DNA of 8,874 nt from Acidobacteriota bacterium (GTDB lineage Bacteria > Acidobacteriota > Blastocatellia > Pyrinomonadales > Pyrinomonadaceae): contig JAFBAJ010000649.1 in the NCBI GenBank assembly GCA_019247865.1, forward strand, positions 1-8,874. Direction: 5' to 3'. The notes under the pieces are model-generated. The model saw only the letters and a list, made by a program, of their open reading frames with translations, was not told where the DNA came from and made no database searches. The position numbers and the translations under genes were made by a program. Every line of letters begins with the position of its first letter. Position 1 is the stretch's first letter. This document shows, in pieces, positions 1 through 6,560 of this stretch.

Positions 1-870
1 CTCGTAGACGGTCGTGACGTGCGCGCTCGTCCTCTTGGAAAGCGTCATGTGCTCCGCGATCTTCTTTCGCATGACGCTCATCTGCTCGACGCGGTCTTCC
101 GCGGCCGGCAGCATGGCGGGCGGCGCCTGCACCGGCGGCGCCTGAGGCTGTGCGGGGGCGGAAGGCGACTGAGCGGCGGGCGCGCTTGCCTGCCCTGTTT
201 GTCCTGTCTGCCCCGTCTGCATAGCCTGTTGCGGAGACAGTGCCGCGCCTGATTCTATAAAACTCAGGATGTCATTCTTGGTGACCCGGCCGCTCATCCC
301 CGTGCCTTCGAGGCGCGAGATGTCTATGCCGTGCTCTTTGGCGATGTTGCGCACCAGCGGGCTCGAACGCGTGCGGCGCAGGTCTTCGACCGACTGCTCG
401 CCGATGGGCGCGCTCTGTGCGGCCGGAGCCGCAGGTTCCGGCGATGAAGCAGGAGGCGCGGCGGGCGGCGGTGCGGCAGCCTGAGGTTGCGGCGCGGGCG
501 GAGCAGCGGGCGCGGCTTCCTGCGCTGGCGCTGGCGGAGGCTCGGACGAGACGGCGGCCTGTGCTGCCGGGGCGGGCGGCTCGGCCGGAGCAGTAGTAGT
601 GGCGGCAGCAGACGGCGCGCTCGCTCCGTCCCCCGCGCCGTCGAGCACCGCGACGACCGTATTGACCTCGACCGTGTCGCCCTCTTTGTACTTGATCTCG
701 GTCAGCGTCCCGGCGGCGGGCGAAGGAATCTCCGCATCCACCTTGTCCGTCGAGATCTCAAACAAAGGCTCGTCACGCTCGACGCGTTCGCCGACCTTCT
801 TCAGCCATCTCGTGATCGTTCCCTCTGCGATGGACTCGCCCATCTGCGGCATGACAATTTCTGTGCTCAT
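1..870 (-). CDS. Dihydrolipoamide acyltransferase (E2) of a 2-oxoacid dehydrogenase complex, 3'-truncated by window
   Basis: E2 carries the acyl group on a swinging lipoyl arm and transfers it to CoA, forming the core of the complex. The first 290 residues are visible and the frame is open through base 1. Residues 1-77 are one lipoyl domain with the lipoylation motif TDKVDAEIPSP (Lys43). Residues about 80-160 are an Ala/Pro linker. Residues about 168-206 are the peripheral subunit-binding domain (SSPLVRNIAKEHGIDISRL then GTGMSGRVTKNDI), which docks E1/E3. A second Ala/Pro/Gln linker contains QTGQTGQTG (9-base tandem repeat, 193-219). The catalytic domain begins near residue 262 (VEQMSVMRKKIAEHM). 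The HxxxDG active site lies outside the window. The ATG at 870 has a GGAG RBS five bases upstream. It is last in the visible cluster after a 151-base gap. Identity as E2 is secure; the substrate (pyruvate, branched-chain or other 2-oxoacid) is not decided by this part. Confidence 0.93.
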   Translation of the reverse strand, partial: MSTEIVMPQMGESIAEGTITRWLKKVGERVERDEPLFEISTDKVDAEIPSPAAGTLTEIKYKEGDTVEVNTVVAVLDGAGDGASAPSAAATTTAPAEPPAPAAQAAVSSEPPPAPAQEAAPAAPPAPQPQAAAPPPAAPPASSPEPAAPAAQSAPIGEQSVEDLRRTRSSPLVRNIAKEHGIDISRLEGTGMSGRVTKNDILSFIESGAALSPQQAMQTGQTGQTGQASAPAAQSPSAPAQPQAPPVQAPPAMLPAAEDRVEQMSVMRKKIAEHMTLSKRTSAHVTTVYE

Positions 871-885
871 ATCAACTCCACTCTG

Positions 886-915
886 GTTATAGTTTCAAAA
901 AAATTAGTCCGGCAA
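886..915 (-). promoter_or_regulatory. Possible internal sigma70-type promoter for E2
   Basis: On the minus strand TTGCCG (915-910) is followed after 18 bases by TATAAC (891-886), about 15 bases before the E2 start codon. TTGCCG matches four of six and TATAAC five of six of the consensus hexamers. The transcript leader would be very short (about 10 bases), which just includes the GGAG ribosome binding site. This may let E2 be transcribed apart from the upstream genes. It is a pattern match only, in an A/T-rich stretch where such matches occur by chance. Confidence 0.3.
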
Positions 916-925
916 AATTAAAATC

Positions 926-1015
926 AGCCACAGAGACACAGAGACACAGAGCAAGAAGAACGATAAAAGAGATGCTGAAAGAAATATCCACTGCTATCTC
1001 TGTGCCTCTGTGGCT
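926..1015. repeat. Palindromic dispersed repeat (CACAGAG type)
   Basis: Arms 926-943 (AGCCACAGAGACACAGAG) and 998-1015 are inverted copies matching at 17 of 18 positions, around a 54-base centre. The left arm runs into a short 8-base tandem (ACACAGAG type, about 930-951). It fills most of the gap between the membrane-protein gene and E2. RNA from either strand could fold into a long hairpin, so it may attenuate or stabilise the operon transcript. The form is that of a non-autonomous MITE/REP-like element: no ORF, terminal inverted arms, intergenic position. I recall similar sequences from environmental bacterial genomes; copy number here cannot be judged from one window. Confidence 0.7.
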
Positions 1016-1021
1016 AATCTT

Positions 1022-1756
1022 CTATTCAAACGGCAGATGCTTTTCCAGCAGCGCGAGCAGGACGTGCGCGTTGGGCGTCGTGCCGTACTGTCCGCTCAAC
1101 ACTCGTTTGCCCGCGCGATCTTTGATCTCGATCACTCCGTCCTTGACGCGCACGGACGCGAGCTGCGTCCAGAGAAAGCGCGCGCCGCCCTCTTCCAGTC
1201 CGTTCGTGTCAACCAGCACCCGGCCGAACGAAATCTTCTCGCCGCGCTCGATGGCCTCCAGGGCCTGCGGGAACATTCGCGCGAAGGTCTCGCGCTTGAT
1301 CGTGCGCCCGATGCTGTCCACGCCCGACACCATGTTGCTCAGCGTGAAGGTCTCGCCGCCACGCTTCTCAATCGTGTACAGGTAACGGTCGTAGATATGT
1401 TGACCGTTGACGTGCATCTTCTCGACACGCTCGGTGACGGCCGCGATCTCGTCCCACCGAGCGGACTGCCGTTTGCCGCCGCGCTCGACGAGCAGGCCGT
1501 GCTCGTGCAGGGCCGCGCGCTCGCCCCTGTGCATCCAGTTCGTATAGAGGACGCTCACGCCGCCGACGAGCGAACAGGCTCCGCCGAAGATAAAGAGGAC
1601 TTTGTTAAAGAGTCCCTCGTCGGCCGTCATCCTGAAGGCCGCATAATAGAGCATCACCGCGCCGAGCCCGAGACAGATGATGCCGACCACCAGGTTCGTC
1701 CCGGTGGCTTTCCTGTTTCCGACAAACTCCGCCTGCTGTGTGCCGAGCGTCTCCAA
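1022..1756 (-). CDS. Two-helix membrane protein with PH-like cytoplasmic region, DUF6585-like
   Basis: The protein is 244 residues from the chosen start. It has two hydrophobic segments, about residues 22-41 (NLVVGIICLGLGAVMLYYAA) and 53-72, then a soluble region. The soluble part has two similar halves, each with a Trp-centred strand (SARWDEIAAV near 98-107 and FLWTQLASVRV near 194-204). The second half also has GEKISFGRVLV near 172-182 and ends in NAHVLLALLEKHLPFE. This pattern recalls the DUF6585 family, whose function is unknown. The start is a TTG at 1756, ten bases after the E1 beta stop, with GCGAGG just upstream; a longer reading to 1891 would lie inside E1 beta and is rejected. The tight spacing implies co-transcription with E1 beta. 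A link to the complex is not shown by the sequence. Confidence 0.72.
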   Translation of the reverse strand: METLGTQQAEFVGNRKATGTNLVVGIICLGLGAVMLYYAAFRMTADEGLFNKVLFIFGGACSLVGGVSVLYTNWMHRGERAALHEHGLLVERGGKRQSARWDEIAAVTERVEKMHVNGQHIYDRYLYTIEKRGGETFTLSNMVSGVDSIGRTIKRETFARMFPQALEAIERGEKISFGRVLVDTNGLEEGGARFLWTQLASVRVKDGVIEIKDRAGKRVLSGQYGTTPNAHVLLALLEKHLPFE

Positions 1757-1766
1757 AACGCCTCGC

Positions 1767-2795
1767 TTAATAGGCCGCCAGCTTGCGCGCGGCAGCGACC
1801 ACGTCTTTGACCTGCGGCAGATAATATTCTTCGAGCGGCGGAGAATAAGGCACCGGCGTGTCGATGGAAGCGACGCGCAGGACCGGAGCATCGAGCCACT
1901 CGAAAGCCTCTTCGGCCAGCGTCGCGGCGATCTCGCCGCCGATGCCGCCCGTCCGCGAAGCTTCGTGCAGAACCAGCGCCCGGCTCGTCTTCTTCACGCT
2001 CCGCAGGATCGCCTCTTTGTCCATCGGCGCGAGCGTGCGGAGGTCTATCACTTCGACATCGAGCCCTTCCTTCTCCAGCTCGGCTGCCGCGTCGAGCGCG
2101 TTCAGAACCTGCGCGCCGAAGGTGATGATCGAAAGATCGCGCCCCTCGCGCGCCGTCCGGGCTTTGCCGATCTCGACAATGTAATCATCAGACGGCAGCT
2201 CTTCGCGCAGACGCGGCAGGCGATAGAGCTTTTTGTGCTCGAAGAAGATCACAGGGTCCGGGTCGCGTATGGCGGCTTTGATCAAACCTTTCGCGTCGTA
2301 AGCGGTCGAAGGCTCGACGATCTTGAGTCCCGCCGTGTTGAGAAAGAAGGCCTCGGCGTTGATGGAGTGGAACGGCCCGGCGTGCACGCCCGAGCCGCAC
2401 GGGCCGCGAAAGACAGCCTGAATGCCAGCGCCCCAGCGATAACGGCACTTGGCTGCGTAGTTGGTCAGCATATCAAAGCCGGCGCTGATGAAATCTATGA
2501 ACTGGAATTCGGCGACGGGCTTCATTCCCATCAGCGCCGCGCCGCAGGCCGCGCCGACAATCGCCGCCTCGGAGATCGGCGTGTCGATCACACGCTCTTC
2601 GCCGAACTCGTCGATCAGTCCGTCCGTGACCTTGAACGCGCCGCCATAGGGCCCGACATCCTCTCCGATGACGAAGACCAACGGGTCGCGCTCCATCTCT
2701 TCCCAGATGCCCTGACGGATGGCCTCGACCATCGTCGCCTTACCGCCGCGCTCCGGGCGATTCGATTTATGCTCTTTTTGGGTGGCTGTTGACAT
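1767..2795 (-). CDS. 2-oxoacid dehydrogenase E1 component, beta subunit (transketolase-like)
   Basis: E1 beta pairs with E1 alpha in a heterotetramer that uses thiamine diphosphate (ThDP) to decarboxylate a 2-oxoacid and acylate the E2 lipoyl group. The protein is 342 residues, normal for the family. Motifs in order: GEDVGPYGGAFKVTDGL (44-60), DTPISEAAIVG (71-81, with the conserved ThDP-activating Glu76), HAGPFHSINAEAF (138-150, His143), and IRDPDPVIFFEHKKLYR (176-192). The C-terminal transketolase domain includes VIDLRTLAPMD (249-259) and LVLHEASRTGGIGGEIA (274-290). FFEHKKLYR resembles branched-chain and acetoin/pyruvate E1 beta enzymes, so the substrate remains open. The ATG at 2795 has a weak AGAGA-type RBS. 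It is separated from E1 alpha by an inserted protease gene, whereas the two subunits are usually adjacent. Confidence 0.95.
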   Translation of the reverse strand: MSTATQKEHKSNRPERGGKATMVEAIRQGIWEEMERDPLVFVIGEDVGPYGGAFKVTDGLIDEFGEERVIDTPISEAAIVGAACGAALMGMKPVAEFQFIDFISAGFDMLTNYAAKCRYRWGAGIQAVFRGPCGSGVHAGPFHSINAEAFFLNTAGLKIVEPSTAYDAKGLIKAAIRDPDPVIFFEHKKLYRLPRLREELPSDDYIVEIGKARTAREGRDLSIITFGAQVLNALDAAAELEKEGLDVEVIDLRTLAPMDKEAILRSVKKTSRALVLHEASRTGGIGGEIAATLAEEAFEWLDAPVLRVASIDTPVPYSPPLEEYYLPQVKDVVAAARKLAAY

Positions 2796-2819
2796 ATCTC
2801 TAAAGATTAAGTTTCATCT

Positions 2820-2841
2820 GCCGCGATTTTAAGCTCGCGGC
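2820..2841 (-). repeat. Small perfect stem-loop at the end of the protease gene
   Basis: A 7-base inverted repeat, GCCGCGA (2820-2826) and TCGCGGC (2835-2841), encloses an 8-base A/T-rich loop. It starts at the last base of the protease stop codon and lies in the 45-base gap before E1 beta. There is no run of U after it in either direction, so I do not call it a terminator. It may be a processing or stability hairpin, or a fragment of another dispersed repeat. Confidence 0.4.
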
Positions 2842-3260
2842 TATTTCAAAGAGTGCTGCACGATGTACGGGTGTGCCGGGTTGACGATGAGGCGGCGTTG
2901 CTGTGTGTCAACGAGCACGTCCATGTCCTCCAAAGGGATTGCGCCGAGCAGCGGTTCCGCATCGCCGGGCAAGACCATCGCGTCAACGCTCGAACGGCGA
3001 TTCGCAAAGCGCACTTCGACCGGGCCGACCACGGGGAGTTTCAGCAGCGTGCCGTCCGCCATCTGTGCCGAACGCATGTCCACCTGCTGCAAGCCGAGCT
3101 GTGTCCGAATCTCTTCGTTGATCGCCAGCATCAGCGCGCCGCTATCGACCAGCGCGTTGACGGTTATTCGCTTGACTTCGTCTTCCTTGATGTGACCGCG
3201 ACGAAGCAATGACAAATCATCACCATTAATCAGCTCTATGTCTGCGTCAACGAGTCCCAT
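2841..3260 (-). CDS. Retroviral-type (clan AA) aspartic protease family protein
   Basis: The protein is 139 residues, typical for bacterial single-domain retropepsin-like proteins, which are expected to work as homodimers with one catalytic Asp per chain. The active-site motif is VNALVDSGALMLAIN (34-48), with Asp39-Ser40-Gly41. QMADGTLLKLPVVGPVEV (66-83) fits the flap strand. LLGAIPLEDMDVLVD (104-118) is the conserved second motif before the C-terminal strand (RRLIVNP). There is no signal peptide or membrane segment, so it is probably cytoplasmic. The ATG at 3260 is chosen because AAAGGAG lies seven bases upstream. A longer form starting at 3371, overlapping the E1 alpha stop as ATGA, would add 37 residues without recognisable domain content. 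It sits between E1 alpha and E1 beta. The natural substrate is unknown. Confidence 0.85.
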   Translation of the reverse strand: MGLVDADIELINGDDLSLLRRGHIKEDEVKRITVNALVDSGALMLAINEEIRTQLGLQQVDMRSAQMADGTLLKLPVVGPVEVRFANRRSSVDAMVLPGDAEPLLGAIPLEDMDVLVDTQQRRLIVNPAHPYIVQHSLK

Positions 3261-3367
3261 CTGATTGCTCCTTTCAGAAGCCTGCCTGACTGTTTGATTG
3301 GCGACAGCAGGGTTCGTCGCCACAGTATGCGAGGCGAAAGGAGGTTCTTTATCCAGAGGTTTAAGAC
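3261..3367. other. Spacer between E1 alpha and the protease gene
   Basis: These 107 bases hold the strong protease RBS (AAAGGAG, near 3268-3274) and are open in the protease frame back to an ATG at 3371. I see no hairpin terminator or convincing promoter. They may be a long leader or a poorly conserved N-terminal extension of the protease. Confidence 0.5.
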
Positions 3368-4441
3368 TCATCTCTCTAAAACTTTCGGTCTGAAAGCGGG
3401 CGGCACGATGGTGTTGTCGAAGACTCCGTAGGCGGCTCTTTCGGCGTCTGGCATCGGAGAGCTTTCGGCCCACTCGACATCTTCGTCTATCAGGCGCTGC
3501 ACGTCCGCCGTGATCTCTTCCAGCTTCTCGCGCGTGGCGATGTTGCGGTCGGTCAGAAATCTTTCGTAGCGGTCGACGGGATCGTTGGTCTGCTCCCATT
3601 CTTCGATCTCGCCGGTCGGGACATAGCGCTGGTCGTCGTGCTCCGCGTGCCCTTTGCGGCGATAGGTCTTGGCCTCGATGAGCACCGCGCCGCCGCCGCT
3701 CCTGGCGAACTCTGCGGCCTTCTTCGTCACTTCGTAGCAGGCGATGATGTCGTTACCGTCCACGATGTGCCCCGGAATGCCGTAGCCAGCGGCCTTCTCC
3801 GCGAGGTCTTTGACGGCGGTCTGCTTCGAGGTCGGAGTCGAATAGGCGTAGTGATTGTATTCCGCGATGACGAGCAGCGGGAGCCGCTGGACGGCCGCGA
3901 AGTTGAGGCCCTCGTGAAACGCGCCCGTGCTCATCCCGCCGTCGCCGATATAAGCCATCGCCACCAGATTCCGGCCCTGCATACGCGCTCCCAGAGCGAT
4001 GCCGGTCATCACCGGGATCATGTCGCCGAGATGCGAGATGGGGCCGATAAAGCCCTTCTTCATATCGCCGAAGTGGATGTTCAGGTCGCGCCCTTCGGAC
4101 GGCCCCCAGGCCTTCGCCATGTACTGCGCGAAGATGTCGCGCGGGCGAATCCCTTTGACCAGCACCGCGCCGAGGTCTCGAATCAAAGGCGAGATGAAAT
4201 CCCCTTCGTCGAGCGCGTAAGCGGTCCCGACGGCGGTCGCCTCCTGCCCGAGCGAGCGAAAGACGCCGCCCACGACCTTCGTCTGCCGGTAGAGGTTGAC
4301 GAGCCGCTCCTCGACCAGCCGCGTCATCTTCAAATAGCGATACAGCTCCAGCATCTGTTCCGCCGTGAGCGTCGTTTCGCCGGTGCATGAGAGCGGTGCT
4401 TTCTCCGCCTGCTTTTCGTTATCCGTTTTTTTGCGTTTCAT
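3368..4441 (-). CDS. 2-oxoacid dehydrogenase E1 component, alpha subunit
   Basis: E1 alpha holds most of the thiamine diphosphate (ThDP) site and, with E1 beta, carries out oxidative decarboxylation of a 2-oxoacid such as pyruvate or a branched-chain 2-oxoacid. The protein is 357 residues. The ThDP/Mg motif runs from GDGGMSTGAFHEGLNF (166-181) to EYNHYAYSTPTSKQ (194-207): Gly-Asp-Gly at 166-168 and Asn196. The active-site loop YRRKGHAEHDDQRYVP (260-275) contains His265. FRSLGQEATAVGTAYAL (61-77) and SPLIRDLGAVLVKG (84-97) are family-typical. The ATG at 4441 is chosen; the frame continues upstream to a TTG at 4507, but those 22 residues (including GRDKPCPY) are translated palindromic repeat. 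No clear RBS precedes 4441, so start confidence is moderate. The codons near the start contain A7. It lies downstream of the E3 gene and upstream of the protease and E1 beta. Confidence 0.94.
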   Translation of the reverse strand: MKRKKTDNEKQAEKAPLSCTGETTLTAEQMLELYRYLKMTRLVEERLVNLYRQTKVVGGVFRSLGQEATAVGTAYALDEGDFISPLIRDLGAVLVKGIRPRDIFAQYMAKAWGPSEGRDLNIHFGDMKKGFIGPISHLGDMIPVMTGIALGARMQGRNLVAMAYIGDGGMSTGAFHEGLNFAAVQRLPLLVIAEYNHYAYSTPTSKQTAVKDLAEKAAGYGIPGHIVDGNDIIACYEVTKKAAEFARSGGGAVLIEAKTYRRKGHAEHDDQRYVPTGEIEEWEQTNDPVDRYERFLTDRNIATREKLEEITADVQRLIDEDVEWAESSPMPDAERAAYGVFDNTIVPPAFRPKVLER

Positions 4442-4450
4442 CAGTAAATT

Positions 4451-4520
4451 GTAGGGGCAGGGCTTGTCCCTGCCCGTGTCTTTCGTCAGTTGAGCGGGCA
4501 GGGACAAGCCCTGCCCCTAC
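4451..4520. repeat. Long perfect inverted repeat (GTAGGGGCAGGG type) between E3 and E1 alpha
   Basis: Arms 4451-4475 and 4496-4520 are exact reverse complements over 25 bases, separated by a 20-base loop. Each arm is itself nearly palindromic (GGGCAGGG, five-base spacer, CCCTGCCC), so the element can form either one long hairpin or two short ones. It lies in the 87-base gap between the E3 stop and the E1 alpha start. On the transcript it would be a very stable GC-rich structure, but with no U-tract that would make it an obvious terminator. It fits a dispersed REP/MITE-like family. Read in the E1 alpha frame it yields the peptide GRDKPCPY, a familiar source of wrong start calls. Confidence 0.85.
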
Positions 4521-4528
4521 AGCCATCA

Positions 4529-5935
4529 TTAAAAGTGTATGGTTAATCCATGAATGCCTTCGGCGGCTTCCATGACGGATTCGGAGACGGTCGGGTGCGC
4601 GTGCATGGTGTTGCCCAGTTCCTCCGCGGTTGATTCGAGTTGCATGGCGACGCAGGCTTCGGCGATCAGTTCGGTCGCGTGCGGGCCGATGATGTGAACG
4701 CCGAGCAGTTCGTCGTACTTCGTTTCGCTGACGATCTTGACGAAGCCCTCCTCCTCGCCGAGGATGCGCGCCTTGCCCGAAGCAGAGAAGGGGAACTTGG
4801 CGACCTTCACGTCATAACCTTCATCGCGCGCCTTCTTCTCCGTCAGTCCGACCGAGGCGACTTCCGGGTCGCAGTAGGTGCAGTTCGGGACGAGCCGCAG
4901 GTTGATCGGATGAGCAGCTTTCCCTGCGATCTGCTCGACGGCGAGGATGCCTTCCTTCGACGCGAGGTGCGCGAGCCACGGCGTCGGAATCACGTCGCCG
5001 ATGGCGTAGACGTTCGGCTCGCCAGTTCGGCAGAACTCGTCGACCTGCACATTCCCGCGCTCGACCTTGATCTTCGTGCCTTCGAGCCCTAATCCTTCGA
5101 GATACGGCATCCGTCCGACCGCGACGAGCAGCATCTCCGCTTCGAGCGTCACCTCTTCGCCCTTCGAGGTCTTGCCGGTGAGTTTCACGCCCGTCTCAGT
5201 CTTCTCCATCTTTTCCAGCTTGGTGTCGACCTGCGCCTTGATGCCGCGCTTGCGGAAAGACTTTTCAAGCTCCTTCGAGACCTCTTCATCCTCTATCGGC
5301 AGCAGCCGCGGCATCAGCTCGACGATGGTCGTCTCCGTGCCGAAGCGCGAGTAGACGGAAGCGAACTCGACGCCGACCGCGCCCGCGCCCATCACGATGA
5401 GCGACTTGGGGACTTCCTTCAGCTCCAGTATGTGATCGGAGTTGACGACCCGCTCGCCGTCCGTCTCGAAGCCCGGGATCGGACGCACGACGGAGCCGGT
5501 GGCGATGATGATGTTTTTGGTTTCGATGGTCTGCGACGTGCCGTCTTCGGCCGTGACGAGGACTTTGCCGGGCAGCTCCAGCTTGCCCGTGCCCTTGAAG
5601 ACCGTGATCGTGTTCTTCTTCATCAGAAACTCGATGCCCTTGGAGTTCTTCATCACGACCTTCTCTTTGCGCTTCTGCACGTCCGCGAAGGCGAGCTTGA
5701 CCTCGGAGACCTGCACGCCGAACTCCTTCAAATCCTTCTGCGCCTTCTCGTAATAATGAGCCGACATCAGCAGCTGTTTCGTCGGGATGCAGCCGCGCAA
5801 GGTACACGTGCCGCCGAGCCGCTTGTCCTTCTCGACCAGCGCGACCTTCAAGCCCAACTGCGCGCCGCGAATCGCCGCCACATAACCGCCCGGCCCGCTC
5901 CCGATAACCGTCACGTCAAATTGTTCCGTAGCCAA
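4529..5935 (-). CDS. lpdA: Dihydrolipoyl dehydrogenase (E3)
   Basis: E3 reoxidises dihydrolipoyl groups on E2, passing electrons through FAD and a redox disulphide to NAD+. The protein is 468 residues, standard for the family. The FAD-binding motif is VIGSGPGGYVAAIRGAQLG (10-28). The redox-active motif is GGTCTLRGCIPTKQLL (41-56) with Cys44 and Cys49. The NAD-binding motif is VMGAGAVGVEFASVYSRFG (181-199). The second FAD contact is VYAIGDVIPTPWLAHLA (309-325). The C-terminal dimer interface has HAHPTVSESVMEAA (445-458), with catalytic His447 and Glu452. An extra Cys pair (NCTYC, 351-355) is visible and has no assigned role. The start is TTG at 5935, supported by AGGAG seven bases upstream. 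It lies 28 bases after the DinB-like gene and upstream of E1 alpha, so this E3 probably serves the encoded complex, though it could serve other lipoyl enzymes. Confidence 0.96.
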   Translation of the reverse strand: MATEQFDVTVIGSGPGGYVAAIRGAQLGLKVALVEKDKRLGGTCTLRGCIPTKQLLMSAHYYEKAQKDLKEFGVQVSEVKLAFADVQKRKEKVVMKNSKGIEFLMKKNTITVFKGTGKLELPGKVLVTAEDGTSQTIETKNIIIATGSVVRPIPGFETDGERVVNSDHILELKEVPKSLIVMGAGAVGVEFASVYSRFGTETTIVELMPRLLPIEDEEVSKELEKSFRKRGIKAQVDTKLEKMEKTETGVKLTGKTSKGEEVTLEAEMLLVAVGRMPYLEGLGLEGTKIKVERGNVQVDEFCRTGEPNVYAIGDVIPTPWLAHLASKEGILAVEQIAGKAAHPINLRLVPNCTYCDPEVASVGLTEKKARDEGYDVKVAKFPFSASGKARILGEEEGFVKIVSETKYDELLGVHIIGPHATELIAEACVAMQLESTAEELGNTMHAHPTVSESVMEAAEGIHGLTIHF

Positions 5936-5963
5936 GATTTTTCTCCTGAAAAGTGGGGACTCC

Positions 5964-6407
5964 TCAGCCCCTGAATTTTTCGATCTGTTCCGCGTGATGC
6001 GGGAGATGCTTGATGGTCACCGCCTCAATGTATTTGTAGGCGGGCGCGCTCTCGTCCACCTCGTCCGGGAGAGCTGCGACGACCGCTTCCATGCGCGCGT
6101 GCGCGTCGCTGAACTCCGCCTGCAACTCCGCGAGCGAGCGCCCTTTGCGCTCCAACGCCGCGCGCGCGTTAAAGTCGTCGATCTGCTCTTTGCTCGGGCG
6201 GCTCGGCTGCCACGTCCCGGCCTGAATCTCCGACACGATCCGCGCGCCCTCCAACTCCCACGCGCTGATGTGCGAGAGCGCGTCCTTGATCGACCACTTC
6301 TCGGTCAGGCCGACGCGCGAAGCCTCATCCTCCGTCAAGCCGTCCAGCACGCCGAGCAATCTCTCTCCGGATTCACTGACGCGCTGCTGCAATTCGCTCT
6401 TCTTCAT
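5964..6407 (-). CDS. DinB-like superfamily protein (four-helix metal-binding fold)
   Basis: The protein is 147 residues, the usual size for the DinB/YfiT-like superfamily, which includes metal-dependent thiol S-transferases and many uncharacterised proteins. It reads as four amphipathic helices. KWSIKDALSHISAWELEGAR (37-56) fits the conserved helix with a metal ligand (His46), and TIKHLPHHAEQIEKF (131-145) fits the C-terminal helix with His134/His137/His138, from which the other ligands would come. LTEKWSIKDALSHISAWE is also reminiscent of the ClbS/DfsB-related branch. The ATG at 6407 has AGAGGA upstream at good spacing. It is the first gene of the minus-strand cluster, 28 bases before E3, so it is probably co-transcribed with the dehydrogenase genes. 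No specific substrate can be named. Confidence 0.8.
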   Translation of the reverse strand: MKKSELQQRVSESGERLLGVLDGLTEDEASRVGLTEKWSIKDALSHISAWELEGARIVSEIQAGTWQPSRPSKEQIDDFNARAALERKGRSLAELQAEFSDAHARMEAVVAALPDEVDESAPAYKYIEAVTIKHLPHHAEQIEKFRG

Positions 6408-6490
6408 AGTCTTTTCCTCTGGCGTCTCTCTGGCAGCGAGCGCGCGAAACCATCCACGAAGCTGTGTAGGGACTTGCTTAGCAAAATGGC

Positions 6491-6520
6491 ATTATAATCT
6501 GTCTCTCGGCGCAGAGCCAA
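6491..6520 (-). promoter_or_regulatory. Candidate promoter for the dinB-like/2-oxoacid dehydrogenase operon
   Basis: On the minus strand TTGGCT (6520-6515) and TATAAT (6496-6491) are separated by 18 bases. The -10 is a perfect consensus and the -35 matches four of six. The transcript would start near 6484, giving a leader of roughly 77 bases before the DinB-like start at 6407. It is the best candidate for the whole seven-gene minus-strand cluster. It overlaps the plus-strand -10. Confidence 0.5.
6493..6498 (+). promoter_or_regulatory. Candidate -10 element facing the rhodanese gene
   Basis: TATAAT on the plus strand shares the palindrome ATTATAAT (6491-6498) with the minus-strand -10. No good -35 is seen 16-18 bases upstream, so plus-strand activity is less sure. 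Transcription from here would cross the repeat at 6561-6618 before the rhodanese start at 6657. Confidence 0.35.
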
Positions 6521-6560
6521 TCGCGCCGGAACATTAGTAGTGGGTCAAGTTCAAAAACAA

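Noticed and set aside
1010..1810. A 266-residue plus-strand open frame opposite the membrane-protein gene
   Set aside because: Shadow of the minus-strand gene: no family motifs, composition typical of antisense frames, and it begins inside a dispersed repeat.
1757..1891. N-terminal extension of the membrane protein into E1 beta
   Set aside because: It would overlap over 120 bases of the E1 beta catalytic gene out of frame. The added residues are Arg/Ser-rich shadow sequence. The TTG at 1756 with a nearby purine-rich RBS fits better.
1677..2792. A 371-residue plus-strand open frame opposite E1 beta
   Set aside because: It is antisense to a clear E1 beta gene, its protein is rich in Arg/His/Asp without recognisable motifs, and such long antisense frames are common opposite GC-rich genes.
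2820..2841. Rho-independent terminator after the protease gene
   Set aside because: The hairpin has a 7-base stem but no U-run on either side, and E1 beta follows closely on the same strand.
3261..3599. Longer forms of the aspartic protease, starting at 3599 or at the ATGA overlap (3371)
   Set aside because: The first 76 residues from 3599 are antiframe E1 alpha sequence. The 3371 start lacks a good RBS, while the ATG at 3260 has AAAGGAG at ideal spacing. The 3371 start is possible but less likely.
3638..4390. A 250-residue plus-strand frame opposite E1 alpha
   Set aside because: Antisense to well-conserved E1 alpha motifs, with no RBS or domain of its own.
4426..4432. A7 homopolymer in the first codons of E1 alpha as a phase-variation site
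   Set aside because: Seven bases is short for contingency loci and AAA-AAA codons are normal in a Lys-rich N-terminus; a central metabolic enzyme is an unlikely phase-variable target.
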